Counted from the first letter of the stretch, positions 43,675-52,829 are shown. The stretch is DNA of 64,000 nt from Pedobacter polaris (GCF_005116505.1 NZ_SWBR01000002.1:868314-932313); one strand, 5' to 3'. Notes: generated from the letters alone by a model not told the origin. Numbers and translations are program-made.

Positions 43675-44451
43675 TTACGAATACATTTTCTGTTCATCTG
43701 TATAATATGCGGTTCTTCCGCCTATTTTTTCCGACTTGATTTCTTTGCCCGTTGGGCTCTTTTCGATCTTCGCCCCATGCACTTTCATCGCATCCCGCAG
43801 TTCACCACGCAATTCATCACCGTTCTCTTTCGCTATAAAATCAATGGCTTCCCGTAAAACGGAAACCATGCTGGCATAGAGCTTCTTCGCTACTTTCTCT
43901 GGGATGGCATTTGACAAGGAAAAAGGTGAGATTCGGGCATCCCACAGAATTTCATCAGCGTAAGAATTGCCTATTCCTCGAATCACTTTCTGGTCCATCA
44001 GTACCTCTTTCACCATTCCCTTTTTCTTTGCAAGCAGCGTTATAAAATCTGCTTCGGAAATTTCCAGCGCATCGGGTGATTTGGCTTTCACCGGATCAAG
44101 TGTTGGCGTGGCCTGCTTTAACCGATCTGTAACTGCAAATCCGCCACCACCTGCAAAGTGGAAACCGAAGACCAGAAACTTAGGTTCTGGGTTAGATTGG
44201 TCTAACAATTCCAGTTCACCCCGAAGCATTAAGTGCATGCCAAGCACGTGATTACTTGAAAATTTAAACTGTAAAGTCTTTCCCTCTCGCAGTACTTCTA
44301 TCAGTTTTTTTCCCTCCAAGGCTTCCTTAAGCTCTGCAACTGTCCCTTTTAGCTTTTTTGCCACCTTTACATCAATCTCCTTTAGGGTCTTTCCTGCAAA
44401 TTTGCGCGACAGGATCTGCGCAAAAACGGTTAAATCTGGTAGTTCTGCCAT
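43675..44451 (-). CDS. Fpg/Nei-family protein lacking the catalytic N-terminal proline
   Basis: A 258-aa homologue of formamidopyrimidine-DNA glycosylase/endonuclease VIII. Functional enzymes begin (M)PELP and use Pro1 as the nucleophile; here the start reads MAELPDLTVF, codon GCA where a Pro is expected. Glu3, the beta-loop Lys (REGKTLQFKF), the LGMHLMLRGEL motif and the H2TH segment VIRGIGNSYADEILWDA are kept. The C-terminal zinc finger is lost (GGRTAYYTDEQ in place of a Cys-containing end). A GTG one codon upstream exists, but the family always begins at the equivalent of this ATG. It lies 3 bp after a DUF3606 gene and downstream of ligD, so a DNA-repair or DNA-binding role is likely. Confidence 0.85.
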   Translation of the reverse strand: MAELPDLTVFAQILSRKFAGKTLKEIDVKVAKKLKGTVAELKEALEGKKLIEVLREGKTLQFKFSSNHVLGMHLMLRGELELLDQSNPEPKFLVFGFHFAGGGGFAVTDRLKQATPTLDPVKAKSPDALEISEADFITLLAKKKGMVKEVLMDQKVIRGIGNSYADEILWDARISPFSLSNAIPEKVAKKLYASMVSVLREAIDFIAKENGDELRGELRDAMKVHGAKIEKSPTGKEIKSEKIGGRTAYYTDEQKMYS

Positions 44452-44454
44452 CAC

Positions 44455-44718
44455 TTATACACTTAGGTATTTCTTAATTTCTTTAACCGAGTTGCCATTC
44501 ATTACCATTGCTGCCTTCAGTTCATCTACACTGATCTGAAACTGATCTGCCCAAGCCTTCACATCGGCTGGATCATCGGCATTGATTTCTCTATGCTCAT
44601 TTTCATCGATAAAGGGTTCTAAGGTATCCGAATCATCCTCAATCGAATACCGCTCCCTGATTTCCTCTGGATCTGGGATATTTTCTCCAAAACCAAAATT
44701 GTCCTTATTTTCTTCCAT
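44455..44718 (-). CDS. DUF3606-like protein with acidic N-terminal extension
   Basis: An 87-aa protein. The first 45 residues are strongly acidic (DNFGFGENIPDPEEIRERYS, DDSDTLEPFIDENEH). The C-terminal REINADDPADVKAWADQFQI followed by SVDELKAAM is DUF3606-like. It lies 26 bp after the ligD stop and 3 bp before the Fpg-like gene, so all are probably one transcript. No function can be named. Confidence 0.75.
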   Translation of the reverse strand: MEENKDNFGFGENIPDPEEIRERYSIEDDSDTLEPFIDENEHREINADDPADVKAWADQFQISVDELKAAMVMNGNSVKEIKKYLSV

Positions 44719-44744
44719 GTCTATTATCTTATTAATATCATCGG

Positions 44745-47558
44745 TTACGGATAAACTTCTTTTGCTTTCAAAATTGCTGTTTCAAGGTCAATCCCCTTTC
44801 CCAGTACACCCTTAAAAATATCACCCTTAGTCTTTAACCTTTCAATTGCATTAAAAATGGTAAAGTCCTTCATTTTCAGTCCTGGTTTCACTTCCTCCCA
44901 TTCCAATGGCATCGAAACTGTCGCCCCTGGTTTTGGTCGCAAAGAATAGGGTCCCGCGATAGTTGCGCCTGGTCTATTTTGCAAAAAGTCTAAGTACATC
45001 TTTCCTTTACGGGCAGGGATCATTCGCTCAAGAGAGGTAAACTTCGGAATGATGGTATTGACAATCCCAACGATGATCCTCGCAAAAAGTTGGCTTTGGT
45101 CATAATCGTATTTTCCACCCAATGGGATATAGATATGTATCCCAGTTGAGCCAGATGTTTTTGGAAAGCTTGGCACATTGATAGCATCTAACACTTCCTT
45201 CACTACGTTTGCTGCTTCAATTACTTTATCAAAATGGTGTTTATCTGGATCAAGATCAATCACGCAATAATCAGGATTGTCTGGCGATTGCACTCGAGAA
45301 AACCAAGGATTAATCTCTATACAACCCAGTGTATTCATCCACAAAAGTGTTGCTACATCATCACCAACCAAATATTCTTTCGGTTCTCCATCACTTGTAG
45401 AATAAGGAAAAGTTTTCGCCCATTCTGGCGCCTTGCCTTTCACGTCTTTCTGGTAAAAACTTTGGCCCTTTATGCCACCTGGAAAACGGTTTAAGGAAAG
45501 TGGTCTATCCTTTAGGTAAGGAAGAATGAAATCTGCCACCTGATAATAATAGTTGAATAAATCTCGCTTAGTCACCCCGTCTTCAGGCCAATAGACCTTA
45601 GAAAGGTGATTAAATTTCAGTTCCTTACCATCTACCTTGCGTACTTGGGTTTCATCTTTTGGATTCAATAAGGTTTTAGGAATGGTTACTTTTGGTGGTC
45701 TAATTGCCGAGGCATGTTGATCAACCACCACTTCCTTTTTATCTTTTTTAGTTTCCTTTACTGCTTTTTTGGGGGCTTTATCTTTTGTATTACTTTCTAT
45801 TTCTGTATGGGTTAATTCCGCCGCTACTTCTTCTACAATTTTTTCGGTATCGGCAGCTGTTTCTCGTACAACGTCCTTGGCATTCTTATCTATACGCATA
45901 CCCTGAAATGATGGATGACGGAAGATTCCCTCATCGGTTACCTCGGTAAAGGCTACCTCGCAAACCAGTTCTGGTTTCATCCAGGTTGCTTTGGCATTCA
46001 ATTGCTTGTGCTGAAAACGAGAAAGCTTATTGATATCTGGTACAACTGTAAAAGGACTTTTATCGGTAATGTAAGGCTGAAAAGCTTTCAACATCTTTTT
46101 CTGGTCAGCATCCGAAAACCCTGTTCCCACCTTGCCAACATAGGTTAATACTTTATTTTCCCGTACTGCTAAAATGAGCGAACTGAAAAGTTTTGAGGTG
46201 TCTGCGTTTTTGGTGAACCCTGCAACAATCACTTCCTGCCTGCGAGAGACTTTGATTTTTAGCCATTCCTTAGACCTGTTGGATAAGGTATAGGTAGAAG
46301 ATTTTCTTTTGGCCATAATCCCTTCCAGCCCCATCCGTTCTGCAGCTGCAAAAAAGTCTATCCCTGAGGCATCGAACACTTTAGAGATTCGCACCCTATC
46401 ATCATCGGTAGGGAGCACTTCATTTAAAATTGCTTGCCGCTCCACCAGCGAAAGCGCGGTTAGGTCTTTTCCATCGTACCATAGTATATCGAATACGTAG
46501 AAAACGAGTTCTCCATCTGCCTCACTTCTCCAGTTCTGCAATGCCCCGAAGTTAGAAACGCCTTTGTCGTTTAACACCAAAATCTCTCCATCAAATACCG
46601 CATTCAGTTCCCAAGAAGAAAGTATTTTATGAATTGGGTAGAATTTATCGTCAAAGGATTTATTGTTACGGGAGAGCAGTTCTACCTTTCCCTTGTTTAC
46701 AAATGCAAGTGTACGGTAACCGTCCCACTTCACCTCATATTGCCAATCCGGATCATCAAACGGCCCATCTACAAGGGTCGCTAACATGGGTTTCACACCC
46801 TTTGGAATAGCGCCTTTAGGTGCAGCTTTCAGCACCAACTTAGCGTCAAGCTGAGCAGATTCAACGGCAACCTTTGTTCCATTATCCTTATCAGCTTCCC
46901 CCTTTTTGGCTGAGCTTTTTTTAGCTTTGGGTGATTTTGCCTCCAACTTCTCTTCACGGTCGGAATGCCAAACGGCATCACTGTTCTTTTCCATGAGTTC
47001 GATCGTTTTGCCCGAAAGCACCGAGGTATCTTGCTTAGTTATATCTTTTTTTGATGAAAAATCATCGTCATGTTTAATCAGCAGCCATGAATTTTCTCCC
47101 ATCCCGTTGGTACGCACCAAAGCGAACTCACCATTTAGTTTCTCTCCATGCAGTTTCATCTTTACCGAACCTTTTTTTAGCTCAGCAAGCAGGTACTTTT
47201 CCTGTGCTTTTTTTCCTTTGATAGGTTCGATTGTCTCGTACCAACCTTGATCCCAAACAATCACCGTACCACCGCCATATTCTCCTTTGGGAATGGTGCC
47301 CTCAAAGTTGCGGTAATCAAAAGGATGATCCTCAACCATCATGGCCAATCGTTTCACTTTTGGATCTAAGGTAGGTCCTTTGGGTACTGCCCAGCTTTTC
47401 AGCACTCCTTCCATCTCCAAACGAAAATCGTAATGTAGCCTAGAGGCATCGTGTTTCTGTATCACGAACATCAGTTTATTGCTGTCCATGCTCCTGCCTG
47501 CTTTAGGTTCAGCAGTCTTAGAAAAATCGCGCTTCTGTTTATACTTATCTAGTCCCAT
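44745..47558 (-). CDS. ligD: ATP-dependent DNA ligase D (phosphoesterase-ligase-polymerase)
   Basis: A 937-aa non-homologous end-joining protein in the order PE-LIG-POL. PE (about 28-160) has FVIQKHDASRLHYDFRLEME with His36, His42, Asp44 and Arg46. LIG (about 255-555) has the adenylated Lys277 in YEVKWDGYR, then DGEILVL and WLKIKVSRRQEVIVAG. POL (about 645-930) has GQSFYQKD, CVIDLDPDKHHF and TSGSTGIHIYIPLG. A charged linker of about 50 residues separates PE and LIG, and a Lys-rich one separates LIG and POL. I chose the ATG at 47556-47558 (MGLDKYKQKRDFSK) as in other LigD proteins; a TTG lies 18 bp upstream. Ku, its usual partner, is not in the window. Confidence 0.95.
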   Translation of the reverse strand: MGLDKYKQKRDFSKTAEPKAGRSMDSNKLMFVIQKHDASRLHYDFRLEMEGVLKSWAVPKGPTLDPKVKRLAMMVEDHPFDYRNFEGTIPKGEYGGGTVIVWDQGWYETIEPIKGKKAQEKYLLAELKKGSVKMKLHGEKLNGEFALVRTNGMGENSWLLIKHDDDFSSKKDITKQDTSVLSGKTIELMEKNSDAVWHSDREEKLEAKSPKAKKSSAKKGEADKDNGTKVAVESAQLDAKLVLKAAPKGAIPKGVKPMLATLVDGPFDDPDWQYEVKWDGYRTLAFVNKGKVELLSRNNKSFDDKFYPIHKILSSWELNAVFDGEILVLNDKGVSNFGALQNWRSEADGELVFYVFDILWYDGKDLTALSLVERQAILNEVLPTDDDRVRISKVFDASGIDFFAAAERMGLEGIMAKRKSSTYTLSNRSKEWLKIKVSRRQEVIVAGFTKNADTSKLFSSLILAVRENKVLTYVGKVGTGFSDADQKKMLKAFQPYITDKSPFTVVPDINKLSRFQHKQLNAKATWMKPELVCEVAFTEVTDEGIFRHPSFQGMRIDKNAKDVVRETAADTEKIVEEVAAELTHTEIESNTKDKAPKKAVKETKKDKKEVVVDQHASAIRPPKVTIPKTLLNPKDETQVRKVDGKELKFNHLSKVYWPEDGVTKRDLFNYYYQVADFILPYLKDRPLSLNRFPGGIKGQSFYQKDVKGKAPEWAKTFPYSTSDGEPKEYLVGDDVATLLWMNTLGCIEINPWFSRVQSPDNPDYCVIDLDPDKHHFDKVIEAANVVKEVLDAINVPSFPKTSGSTGIHIYIPLGGKYDYDQSQLFARIIVGIVNTIIPKFTSLERMIPARKGKMYLDFLQNRPGATIAGPYSLRPKPGATVSMPLEWEEVKPGLKMKDFTIFNAIERLKTKGDIFKGVLGKGIDLETAILKAKEVYP

Positions 47559-47857
47559 GGCATCTTGTTTAAGCAAATCAATTTGTGCTTTAAACAGCCA
47601 AGAACTTAAAATGTTTAACTGAAATCTGCTAGTATAAAAGATAACCTACCACAGCGCTGTTACTAGAAGAAAGGGCATCAGTATTTCTGCTCCGTATAAA
47701 TACCCAAATTAAATAAACTTATACTCAATTTCAAATTAGCTGAAACAATCTGCTACCAATGTCCTTTATACCAACAGCGAACGCTTAGTAATCAAATAAA
47801 AACAAAAGGACCAAGCGCTCTACCAAAACGTTATCATTTACCTAAATCAATACTATT

Positions 47858-48808
47858 ATGTTCTATCACGTAAAAGACCTACAATTCAATGCACGCGTTT
47901 CGCGTCCAGATCCTAGATTTGCAAACATCCTCCTTGAGCAATTCGGTGGAGAAAATGGAGAGTTAGCAGCAGCCATGCAGTACTTTACCCAGGCCTATGG
48001 TGCCAAAATGCCCCATCCAGATAAATACGATATGCTGATGGATATTGCCACCGAAGAGTTCTCTCACCTTGAGATTGTTGGTGCCACCATCCAGATGTTG
48101 CTTAAAGGCGTAAATGGAGAAATGAAATACGCTGCCGATTCGGAAGAAATTATGCAGGTAATGGAGGGAAGCGAAAAACGCGAATCAATTATCCATGCCG
48201 CACTAACCGCTAATCCGCAATTCCCTATACTCTCTACAGGCGGACCAAGGTTAACCAACAGCCAAGGGATTCCATGGTGTGGATCTTACATCCATTCAAA
48301 CGGTGACCTAACCGTCGACCTGAGAAGCAACTTGGCGTCAGAGTCAAGGGCAAAGTTAGTGTACGAGCACTTGATGAAATTTACTGACGACCCCTATGTA
48401 AAAGAAACCCTTTCCTTTTTGATGACCAGAGAGGTTGCCCATTATAAAATGTTCGAAGCTGCTCTTTCTACCATCGAACCGAACTTCCCACCAGCAGTAC
48501 TTCAAGCAGACCCAAGGTTTACCCAACAGTATTTTAACCTTTCTAAAGGAGATAATTTCCGCGGGCCATGGAACGAGGGAGAAATGCCAGACATGGGCAA
48601 GGAGTGGGAATATATTGCCAACCCAATTGTACATGTTAGAGACACAAATGGACTGACCGAACAACCAGAAGATATGGATGAGCAGCTTGCAGCTACTAAG
48701 AAGCTTGATGAACAGATGAGCGAAATGAAGAGCGATGAAGTTATCAGTTCAGAACCAGAAGGTGTTGCCCAATGGAGCGACTACGCTGCTCCAGAAAAGG
48801 AATCCTAA
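47858..48808 (+). CDS. Manganese catalase
   Basis: A 316-aa non-haem catalase (dimanganese, ferritin-like four-helix bundle) that disproportionates hydrogen peroxide in the cytosol. Metal-ligand regions are visible: EQFGGENGELAAAMQYF, MDIATEEFSHLEIVGA, SNLASESRAKLVYEHLMKF and TREVAHYKMFEAAL. DLQFNARVSRPDPRFANIL and PWCGSYIHSNGDLTVDLRSN are typical of the family. The last 50 residues are an acidic tail. It stands first in a plus-strand run of stress genes. Confidence 0.96.
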   Translation: MFYHVKDLQFNARVSRPDPRFANILLEQFGGENGELAAAMQYFTQAYGAKMPHPDKYDMLMDIATEEFSHLEIVGATIQMLLKGVNGEMKYAADSEEIMQVMEGSEKRESIIHAALTANPQFPILSTGGPRLTNSQGIPWCGSYIHSNGDLTVDLRSNLASESRAKLVYEHLMKFTDDPYVKETLSFLMTREVAHYKMFEAALSTIEPNFPPAVLQADPRFTQQYFNLSKGDNFRGPWNEGEMPDMGKEWEYIANPIVHVRDTNGLTEQPEDMDEQLAATKKLDEQMSEMKSDEVISSEPEGVAQWSDYAAPEKES

Positions 48809-48899
48809 ATTTTAAGTGCCGTGGGCAACTGCGGTACTTTTAAAACTTTATTACCCATTACCATCAATGTTAGCATATTGACAATAAACACAAGTCAAA

Positions 48900-49496
48900 A
48901 TGGAAACACAGCCGAACCTTAAAAAGATCCAGCATTGTGCAGACGAACTCATAAGCCAAGGCCTTACTATCGCTTTTGCAGAAAGTGCTACCGCAGGACG
49001 CATCTGTGCGGATTTCTCCTTAGCAGATGATGCTGGAAAATTCTTAAAAGGTGGTTTGGCCTGCTATGACGCTAACCTTAAAGAAGATCTTTTGAAGGTA
49101 GATCCCCAGTTGATTGAGACTTACACACCAGAATCACCCCAGGTGACTATGGCAATTACAAAGGGGCTTGCCCAGTTAATCAAAGCAGATATCCACATTG
49201 GGTGTACAGGATTAACCTGTCCAGGTGGTAGCGAAACGATAGAAAAACCTGTAGGTACAATGTTCTTTTATGGGATACTGAATGGTCAAACGATATTCTC
49301 TGAAAAGACCGTTTTTCCTGGGTCTCCTAATGAAGTTGTTGTTCAATCTGTTGATAGAATCACACAGCTCTTATTGGACTATCTCCTTAAGAGTTCAGCA
49401 GACGAATCAACCGATGATGGCAGCAATAAAAACAAAGCAAAATCCACTGCATCCAGTGGCAATGGATTCGATGAGTGGTCTGTGTCTTGGCCATAA
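48900..49496 (+). CDS. CinA C-terminal domain protein (PncC-type nicotinamide-nucleotide amidohydrolase)
   Basis: A 198-aa stand-alone CinA-C domain. TIAFAESATAGRICADFSLA and FLKGGLACYDANLKEDLL are the family's conserved start, and IHIGCTGLTCPGGSETIEKP with VGTMFFYG follows. Members recycle NMN to nicotinate mononucleotide. The last 30 residues are a Ser/Lys-rich disordered tail. It follows the Mn catalase gene by 91 bp and precedes the ferritin-like gene by 67 bp. Confidence 0.9.
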   Translation: METQPNLKKIQHCADELISQGLTIAFAESATAGRICADFSLADDAGKFLKGGLACYDANLKEDLLKVDPQLIETYTPESPQVTMAITKGLAQLIKADIHIGCTGLTCPGGSETIEKPVGTMFFYGILNGQTIFSEKTVFPGSPNEVVVQSVDRITQLLLDYLLKSSADESTDDGSNKNKAKSTASSGNGFDEWSVSWP

Positions 49497-49563
49497 AAAT
49501 AAAAAACTAAACATTACCATTATTATATGGTTACCTCTACCAGAAACTAAAAAAGAAAAATAT

Positions 49564-50136
49564 ATGGCAACTACCAAAACAGCTGCGAAACCTGCAGCAA
49601 AAAAAACAACAACAAAATCATCAAGCAGTAAAGCAAAATCAGAAGGAAATGAATTCCAAGATTTCTTTGTTGATGAACTGAAAGACATCTATTGGGCAGA
49701 AAAGCATCTTGCAAAAGCGCTTCCTAAGATGCAAAAAGCAGCAACTAGTGAGGAACTAGCCATGGCATTTGAAAAACATACCCAAGAGACTAAACTCCAC
49801 GCAGAGATTTTGGAGCAAGTATTTGGCATGTTCGATGAGAAAGCAGTAGCTAAAAAATGTGATGCTATGGCTGGCCTTTTAGAAGAAGCAGATGGAATCA
49901 TTGAAGACACTGAAGAAGGAACAATGATCAGAGATGCAGCATTAATTCTTGCAGCACAAAAAGTAGAGCATTATGAAATTGCTACTTACGGTACATTAGT
50001 AGTATTTGCAAGAACCATGGGTCGTGATGACGTTGCAGATCTATTAGCTCAAGTTTTAGAAAACGAAAAAGCTACCGATGTGGCATTAACCACCGTAGCC
50101 GAAGGCTTTATCAATAAAGAAGCGGCTAGCGAATAA
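49564..50136 (+). CDS. YciE/YciF ferritin-like protein (DUF892) with histone-H1-like tail
   Basis: A 190-aa protein. Residues 1-29 are a Lys/Ala/Thr/Ser tail (MATTKTAAKPAAKKTTTKSS) as in bacterial histone H1-like proteins. The rest is the DUF892 four-helix bundle: FFVDELKDIYWAEKHLAKAL, EKHTQETKLHAEILEQVFGM, AMAGLLEEADG and AAQKVEHYEIATYGTL, with Glu/His residues placed for a di-metal site. I chose the ATG at 49564 because the longer reading overlaps the cinA gene and lacks family similarity. The tail would be able to bind DNA, giving a Dps-like protective role by inference. Confidence 0.9.
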   Translation: MATTKTAAKPAAKKTTTKSSSSKAKSEGNEFQDFFVDELKDIYWAEKHLAKALPKMQKAATSEELAMAFEKHTQETKLHAEILEQVFGMFDEKAVAKKCDAMAGLLEEADGIIEDTEEGTMIRDAALILAAQKVEHYEIATYGTLVVFARTMGRDDVADLLAQVLENEKATDVALTTVAEGFINKEAASE

Positions 50137-50164
50137 AAACCACAGGAAATAAGTAAAATACAAC

Positions 50165-50195
50165 GCCCGCTTCCCAAAAGGAAGCGGGCCTTTTT
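50165..50195 (+). terminator. Intrinsic terminator of the ferritin-like gene
   Basis: GCCCGCTTCC (50165-50174) pairs fully with GGAAGCGGGC (50180-50189) around a CAAAA loop, followed by TTTTT. It is the strongest terminator in the window. Confidence 0.95.
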
Positions 50196-50242
50196 AAACA
50201 AAAAATCTACAAATTTGTTAAGCATTTAAATTCAAGACGTGA

Positions 50243-50497
50243 ATGATAAGGCCAAGATTAGAACGCTATAGAAAATATTTCCTTAACCACTTTGATAATT
50301 ACGTACTTGCAGCAGAATTTGACCTAAAGAAGAATTTGGTTGTTTATGCCACTCCTTACCAAGACTTTGATGAAATCGTAATAGAAATCTGCGAAGGACT
50401 AGTTGATACTGTAGATTTCTCTGACCATGTGCTTCTTTACCTTTATCCATTTGGCAGTAATAAGTATATCAAGATTGCTATCAACCCAACAAATTAA
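50243..50497 (+). CDS. Small hypothetical protein
   Basis: An 84-aa soluble protein: MIRPRLERYRKYFLNHFDNY, VVYATPYQDFDEIVIEICEG, then DFSDHVLLYLYPFGSNKYIK. Alternating strands and helices suggest a compact alpha/beta fold, but I recognise no family. It lies 46 bp past a terminator and converges with the DUF72 gene, so it is likely a single-gene transcript. Confidence 0.65.
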   Translation: MIRPRLERYRKYFLNHFDNYVLAAEFDLKKNLVVYATPYQDFDEIVIEICEGLVDTVDFSDHVLLYLYPFGSNKYIKIAINPTN

Positions 50498-50508
50498 ATA
50501 TTAAAATT

Positions 50509-51270
50509 TTAGTAAGTATCTCTTACAATTTGGCGCAACATGTTCAAATTCGCATGCGCCTCTCCCATGGTATTGTTAAAATAGACAAAAACCTTTTTAC
50601 CCTCGCTCAGCCATTCGGTAACATAGCTCGCATATTCATACAGCACATCATCAGCGTAACTTCCACGATAGTTTCCTCCTGGTCCATGAAACCTAAGATA
50701 GATAAAATCTAGCCCAGAATCACGAATGGGATTTGAAGCTGGTGTTTTATCGTGGATAACCATACCAAAAGAAAACTCTTCTAAAAGTTCATAAATTTCT
50801 TCGCAGTATAGCGAGTTATGGCGAAATTCTAGCGCAATCTTCCACTGATGATCAGGATCATTATCTCTAAGCACAGACATCAAAAAACGCAATTGTGCAA
50901 AATGAGATATCCGAACACTGGGTGGAAACTGCACTAAAAGACAGCCCTTTTTCTGGTTAACATGAGAAATTACATGAAAGAACCTAGATACAATTGCTGG
51001 ATCAAAGGCAAGGTCTTTATTATGGGTGATCTCTTTAAAAAGCTTAAAGGTAAAGAGGAATTCTTCTGGTACATCCAAAGCCCATTTTTTCATTGTAGAG
51101 GAAAGTGGGATTTTATAAAAAGAACTATTGACCTCAATAGTATCCATCAGCGAGGCATAATAACAGAGCCTGCTCTTGTCTTGAAACTCCTCTGGATAAT
51201 AAAGCTTATTGGGAACGGGCAGCAGCAGCCCACTCGTACCAGAATAATAATTGTTAAAGCTGATCTCCAT
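50509..51270 (-). CDS. DUF72 domain-containing protein
   Basis: A 253-aa TIM-barrel-like protein of PF01904. YYSGTSGLLLPVPNKLYYPE, YASLMDTIEVNSSFYKIPL, EFLFTFKLFKEITH, GCLLVQFPPSV, KIALEFRHNSLY and DFIYLRFHGPGGNYRGSYAD are conserved features of the family. Biochemistry is unknown; the fold suggests an enzyme or nucleic-acid-related function. It is convergent with the 84-aa gene and divergent from the SRPBCC gene. Confidence 0.92.
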   Translation of the reverse strand: MEISFNNYYSGTSGLLLPVPNKLYYPEEFQDKSRLCYYASLMDTIEVNSSFYKIPLSSTMKKWALDVPEEFLFTFKLFKEITHNKDLAFDPAIVSRFFHVISHVNQKKGCLLVQFPPSVRISHFAQLRFLMSVLRDNDPDHQWKIALEFRHNSLYCEEIYELLEEFSFGMVIHDKTPASNPIRDSGLDFIYLRFHGPGGNYRGSYADDVLYEYASYVTEWLSEGKKVFVYFNNTMGEAHANLNMLRQIVRDTY

Positions 51271-51374
51271 TTAAGTTAAACACCACTGCGGAGATTTTGT
51301 TGATAAAAAAACTGCATAAAAACTTAAACATTCATCTCCTAAATCTGTTCCCCTTGCACATAAGAAGAAACGAC

Positions 51375-52118
51375 ATGGATACCAAATTTGTACAAAACAT
51401 CATCAGCGGCATAAAGGAAATTGACTTAAAGCCCTCAGGAGAAAAGAACATTGATACTGGCGAACGAGCTTTATCGCTAATTATGGACAGCTATCTGCTT
51501 TATAAATCATTAAAAAGTATCACTAGACACCCGCTAATAGGCATACAGGGAGCAGCGGCAAGTGGATTATTGATCTATCGCGGTGCTACAGGCGTTTGTC
51601 CGGTCTATAAAAAACTAGACATAGACACCACCGACCCTCAGGCCATCAATATCTCAGAGACCATCACTGTAAACGCCTCTAGAGAAAAGGTTTATGCCTT
51701 TTGGCGAGAACTTTCTAACCTACCAAAGTTCATGCAGCACCTTAAAGAAGTGACTGAAACAAGTGATACAGAGTCTCACTGGATTGCTAATACACCTGGC
51801 AACCTTATCCCGTTGAGTTGGAATGCAGAGATTACCCATGAGGAAACTGGAAGTTACCTTGGTTGGCAGTCAACTGAGGGCTCAATGGTCGAAAACGCGG
51901 GTAAGGTAGAGTTCACCGATACCTTAAATAGCATAGGCACCCAATTACACATCGAAATCAATTATTTTCCGCCGGCTGGAAGTGTAGGCCGTGGTATAGC
52001 CTCATTGTTTAACGGGATGTTCGAAAAAATGATCAGGGCCGATATCCAGAACTTCAAGGCATATGCCGAACAGGCAGACTTTAGAGCCTACGCGGGCCTT
52101 AGCATGGAAGAATATTAA
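51375..52118 (+). CDS. SRPBCC-domain protein with N-terminal membrane segment
   Basis: A 247-aa protein. Residues about 30-75 (RALSLIMDSYLLYKSLKSIT, HPLIGIQGAAASGLLIYRGA) resemble a DUF2892-like membrane anchor. Residues about 90-235 form a SRPBCC/polyketide-cyclase-like fold (INISETITVNASREKVYAFW, LPKFMQHLKEVTET, IEINYFPPAGSVGRGIASLF). Such proteins bind hydrophobic ligands, for example quinones. I chose the ATG at 51375 over an upstream TTG at 51297 because the extra 26 residues do not look like the family. It heads a plus-strand run with ompA- and PRC-type genes. Confidence 0.85.
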   Translation: MDTKFVQNIISGIKEIDLKPSGEKNIDTGERALSLIMDSYLLYKSLKSITRHPLIGIQGAAASGLLIYRGATGVCPVYKKLDIDTTDPQAINISETITVNASREKVYAFWRELSNLPKFMQHLKEVTETSDTESHWIANTPGNLIPLSWNAEITHEETGSYLGWQSTEGSMVENAGKVEFTDTLNSIGTQLHIEINYFPPAGSVGRGIASLFNGMFEKMIRADIQNFKAYAEQADFRAYAGLSMEEY

Positions 52119-52162
52119 CCCTTATCCTCTAATCAGTATAAATCACAAAAAAACCAATACCT

Positions 52163-52783
52163 ATGGCACATCTAGAAGTAGAACCAAAACCAAAACGCCC
52201 ACTATGGATATGGATCCTATTGGCAATTACCCTTGTTGCATTGGCCGCAATGCTTCTTAGAAAATGCGACGCTGAACAGTCAGATGTACAGAGAGCAGCA
52301 ATGGCAGATTCTACAAACGCAATCGCTTCAACAGTTCCAGATTGGAATAGTGTAGATTTTAATTCTGCAACCTCTACTGATGTAGATATTACTGATCAAG
52401 AAATTCAGACTAGAGGAAACGGTACTTATACCATTTATACCCTTGGTGAGAACATCCTTTTTCCTACAGATGGCAATGATGTATCTGAAAATGGACAGGC
52501 AAAACTAAAAATAATAGCTGATGCATTGAACAAAAAATTTGAAGGTGCAACGATTGGCGTATTCGGCAGCACCGATTCAACTGGTCCAGCTGATGAAAAC
52601 AAAGATCTAGGTAAACAAAGGGCCGAAGCAGTAAAGAATTGGCTAACCTCATCAGGAGGAGTACCAAGCGGCACCGTATCAGTACAATCACTAGGCGAAA
52701 CCCAACCGGTAGCTACCAATCAAACTAGCGAAGGTCGTAAACAAAACCGCAATGTTTCAATCGTAGTCTTCCCTAAACAGTAG
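52163..52783 (+). CDS. OmpA-family protein with N-terminal membrane anchor
   Basis: A 206-aa protein. Lys/Pro-rich residues precede one TM helix (about 13-30, LWIWILLAITLVALAAMLL). A 60-residue Ser/Thr-rich spacer follows. The OmpA C-terminal peptidoglycan-binding domain (about 90-205) has FPTDGNDVSENGQAKLKIIA, GSTDSTGPADENKDLGKQRA and GRKQNRNVSIVVFPK. It should link the inner membrane to peptidoglycan. It is 44 bp downstream of the SRPBCC gene and 46 bp upstream of the PRC gene. Confidence 0.9.
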   Translation: MAHLEVEPKPKRPLWIWILLAITLVALAAMLLRKCDAEQSDVQRAAMADSTNAIASTVPDWNSVDFNSATSTDVDITDQEIQTRGNGTYTIYTLGENILFPTDGNDVSENGQAKLKIIADALNKKFEGATIGVFGSTDSTGPADENKDLGKQRAEAVKNWLTSSGGVPSGTVSVQSLGETQPVATNQTSEGRKQNRNVSIVVFPKQ

Positions 52784-52829
52784 AAACAACAAAAAATCAC
52801 AAACCCACCTTAACCTAAATACATTTACC

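Noticed and set aside
49282..49563. 94-codon upstream extension of the ferritin-like protein
   Set aside because: It overlaps the end of the cinA gene in another frame and has no family similarity. The ATG at 49564 gives a natural basic tail.
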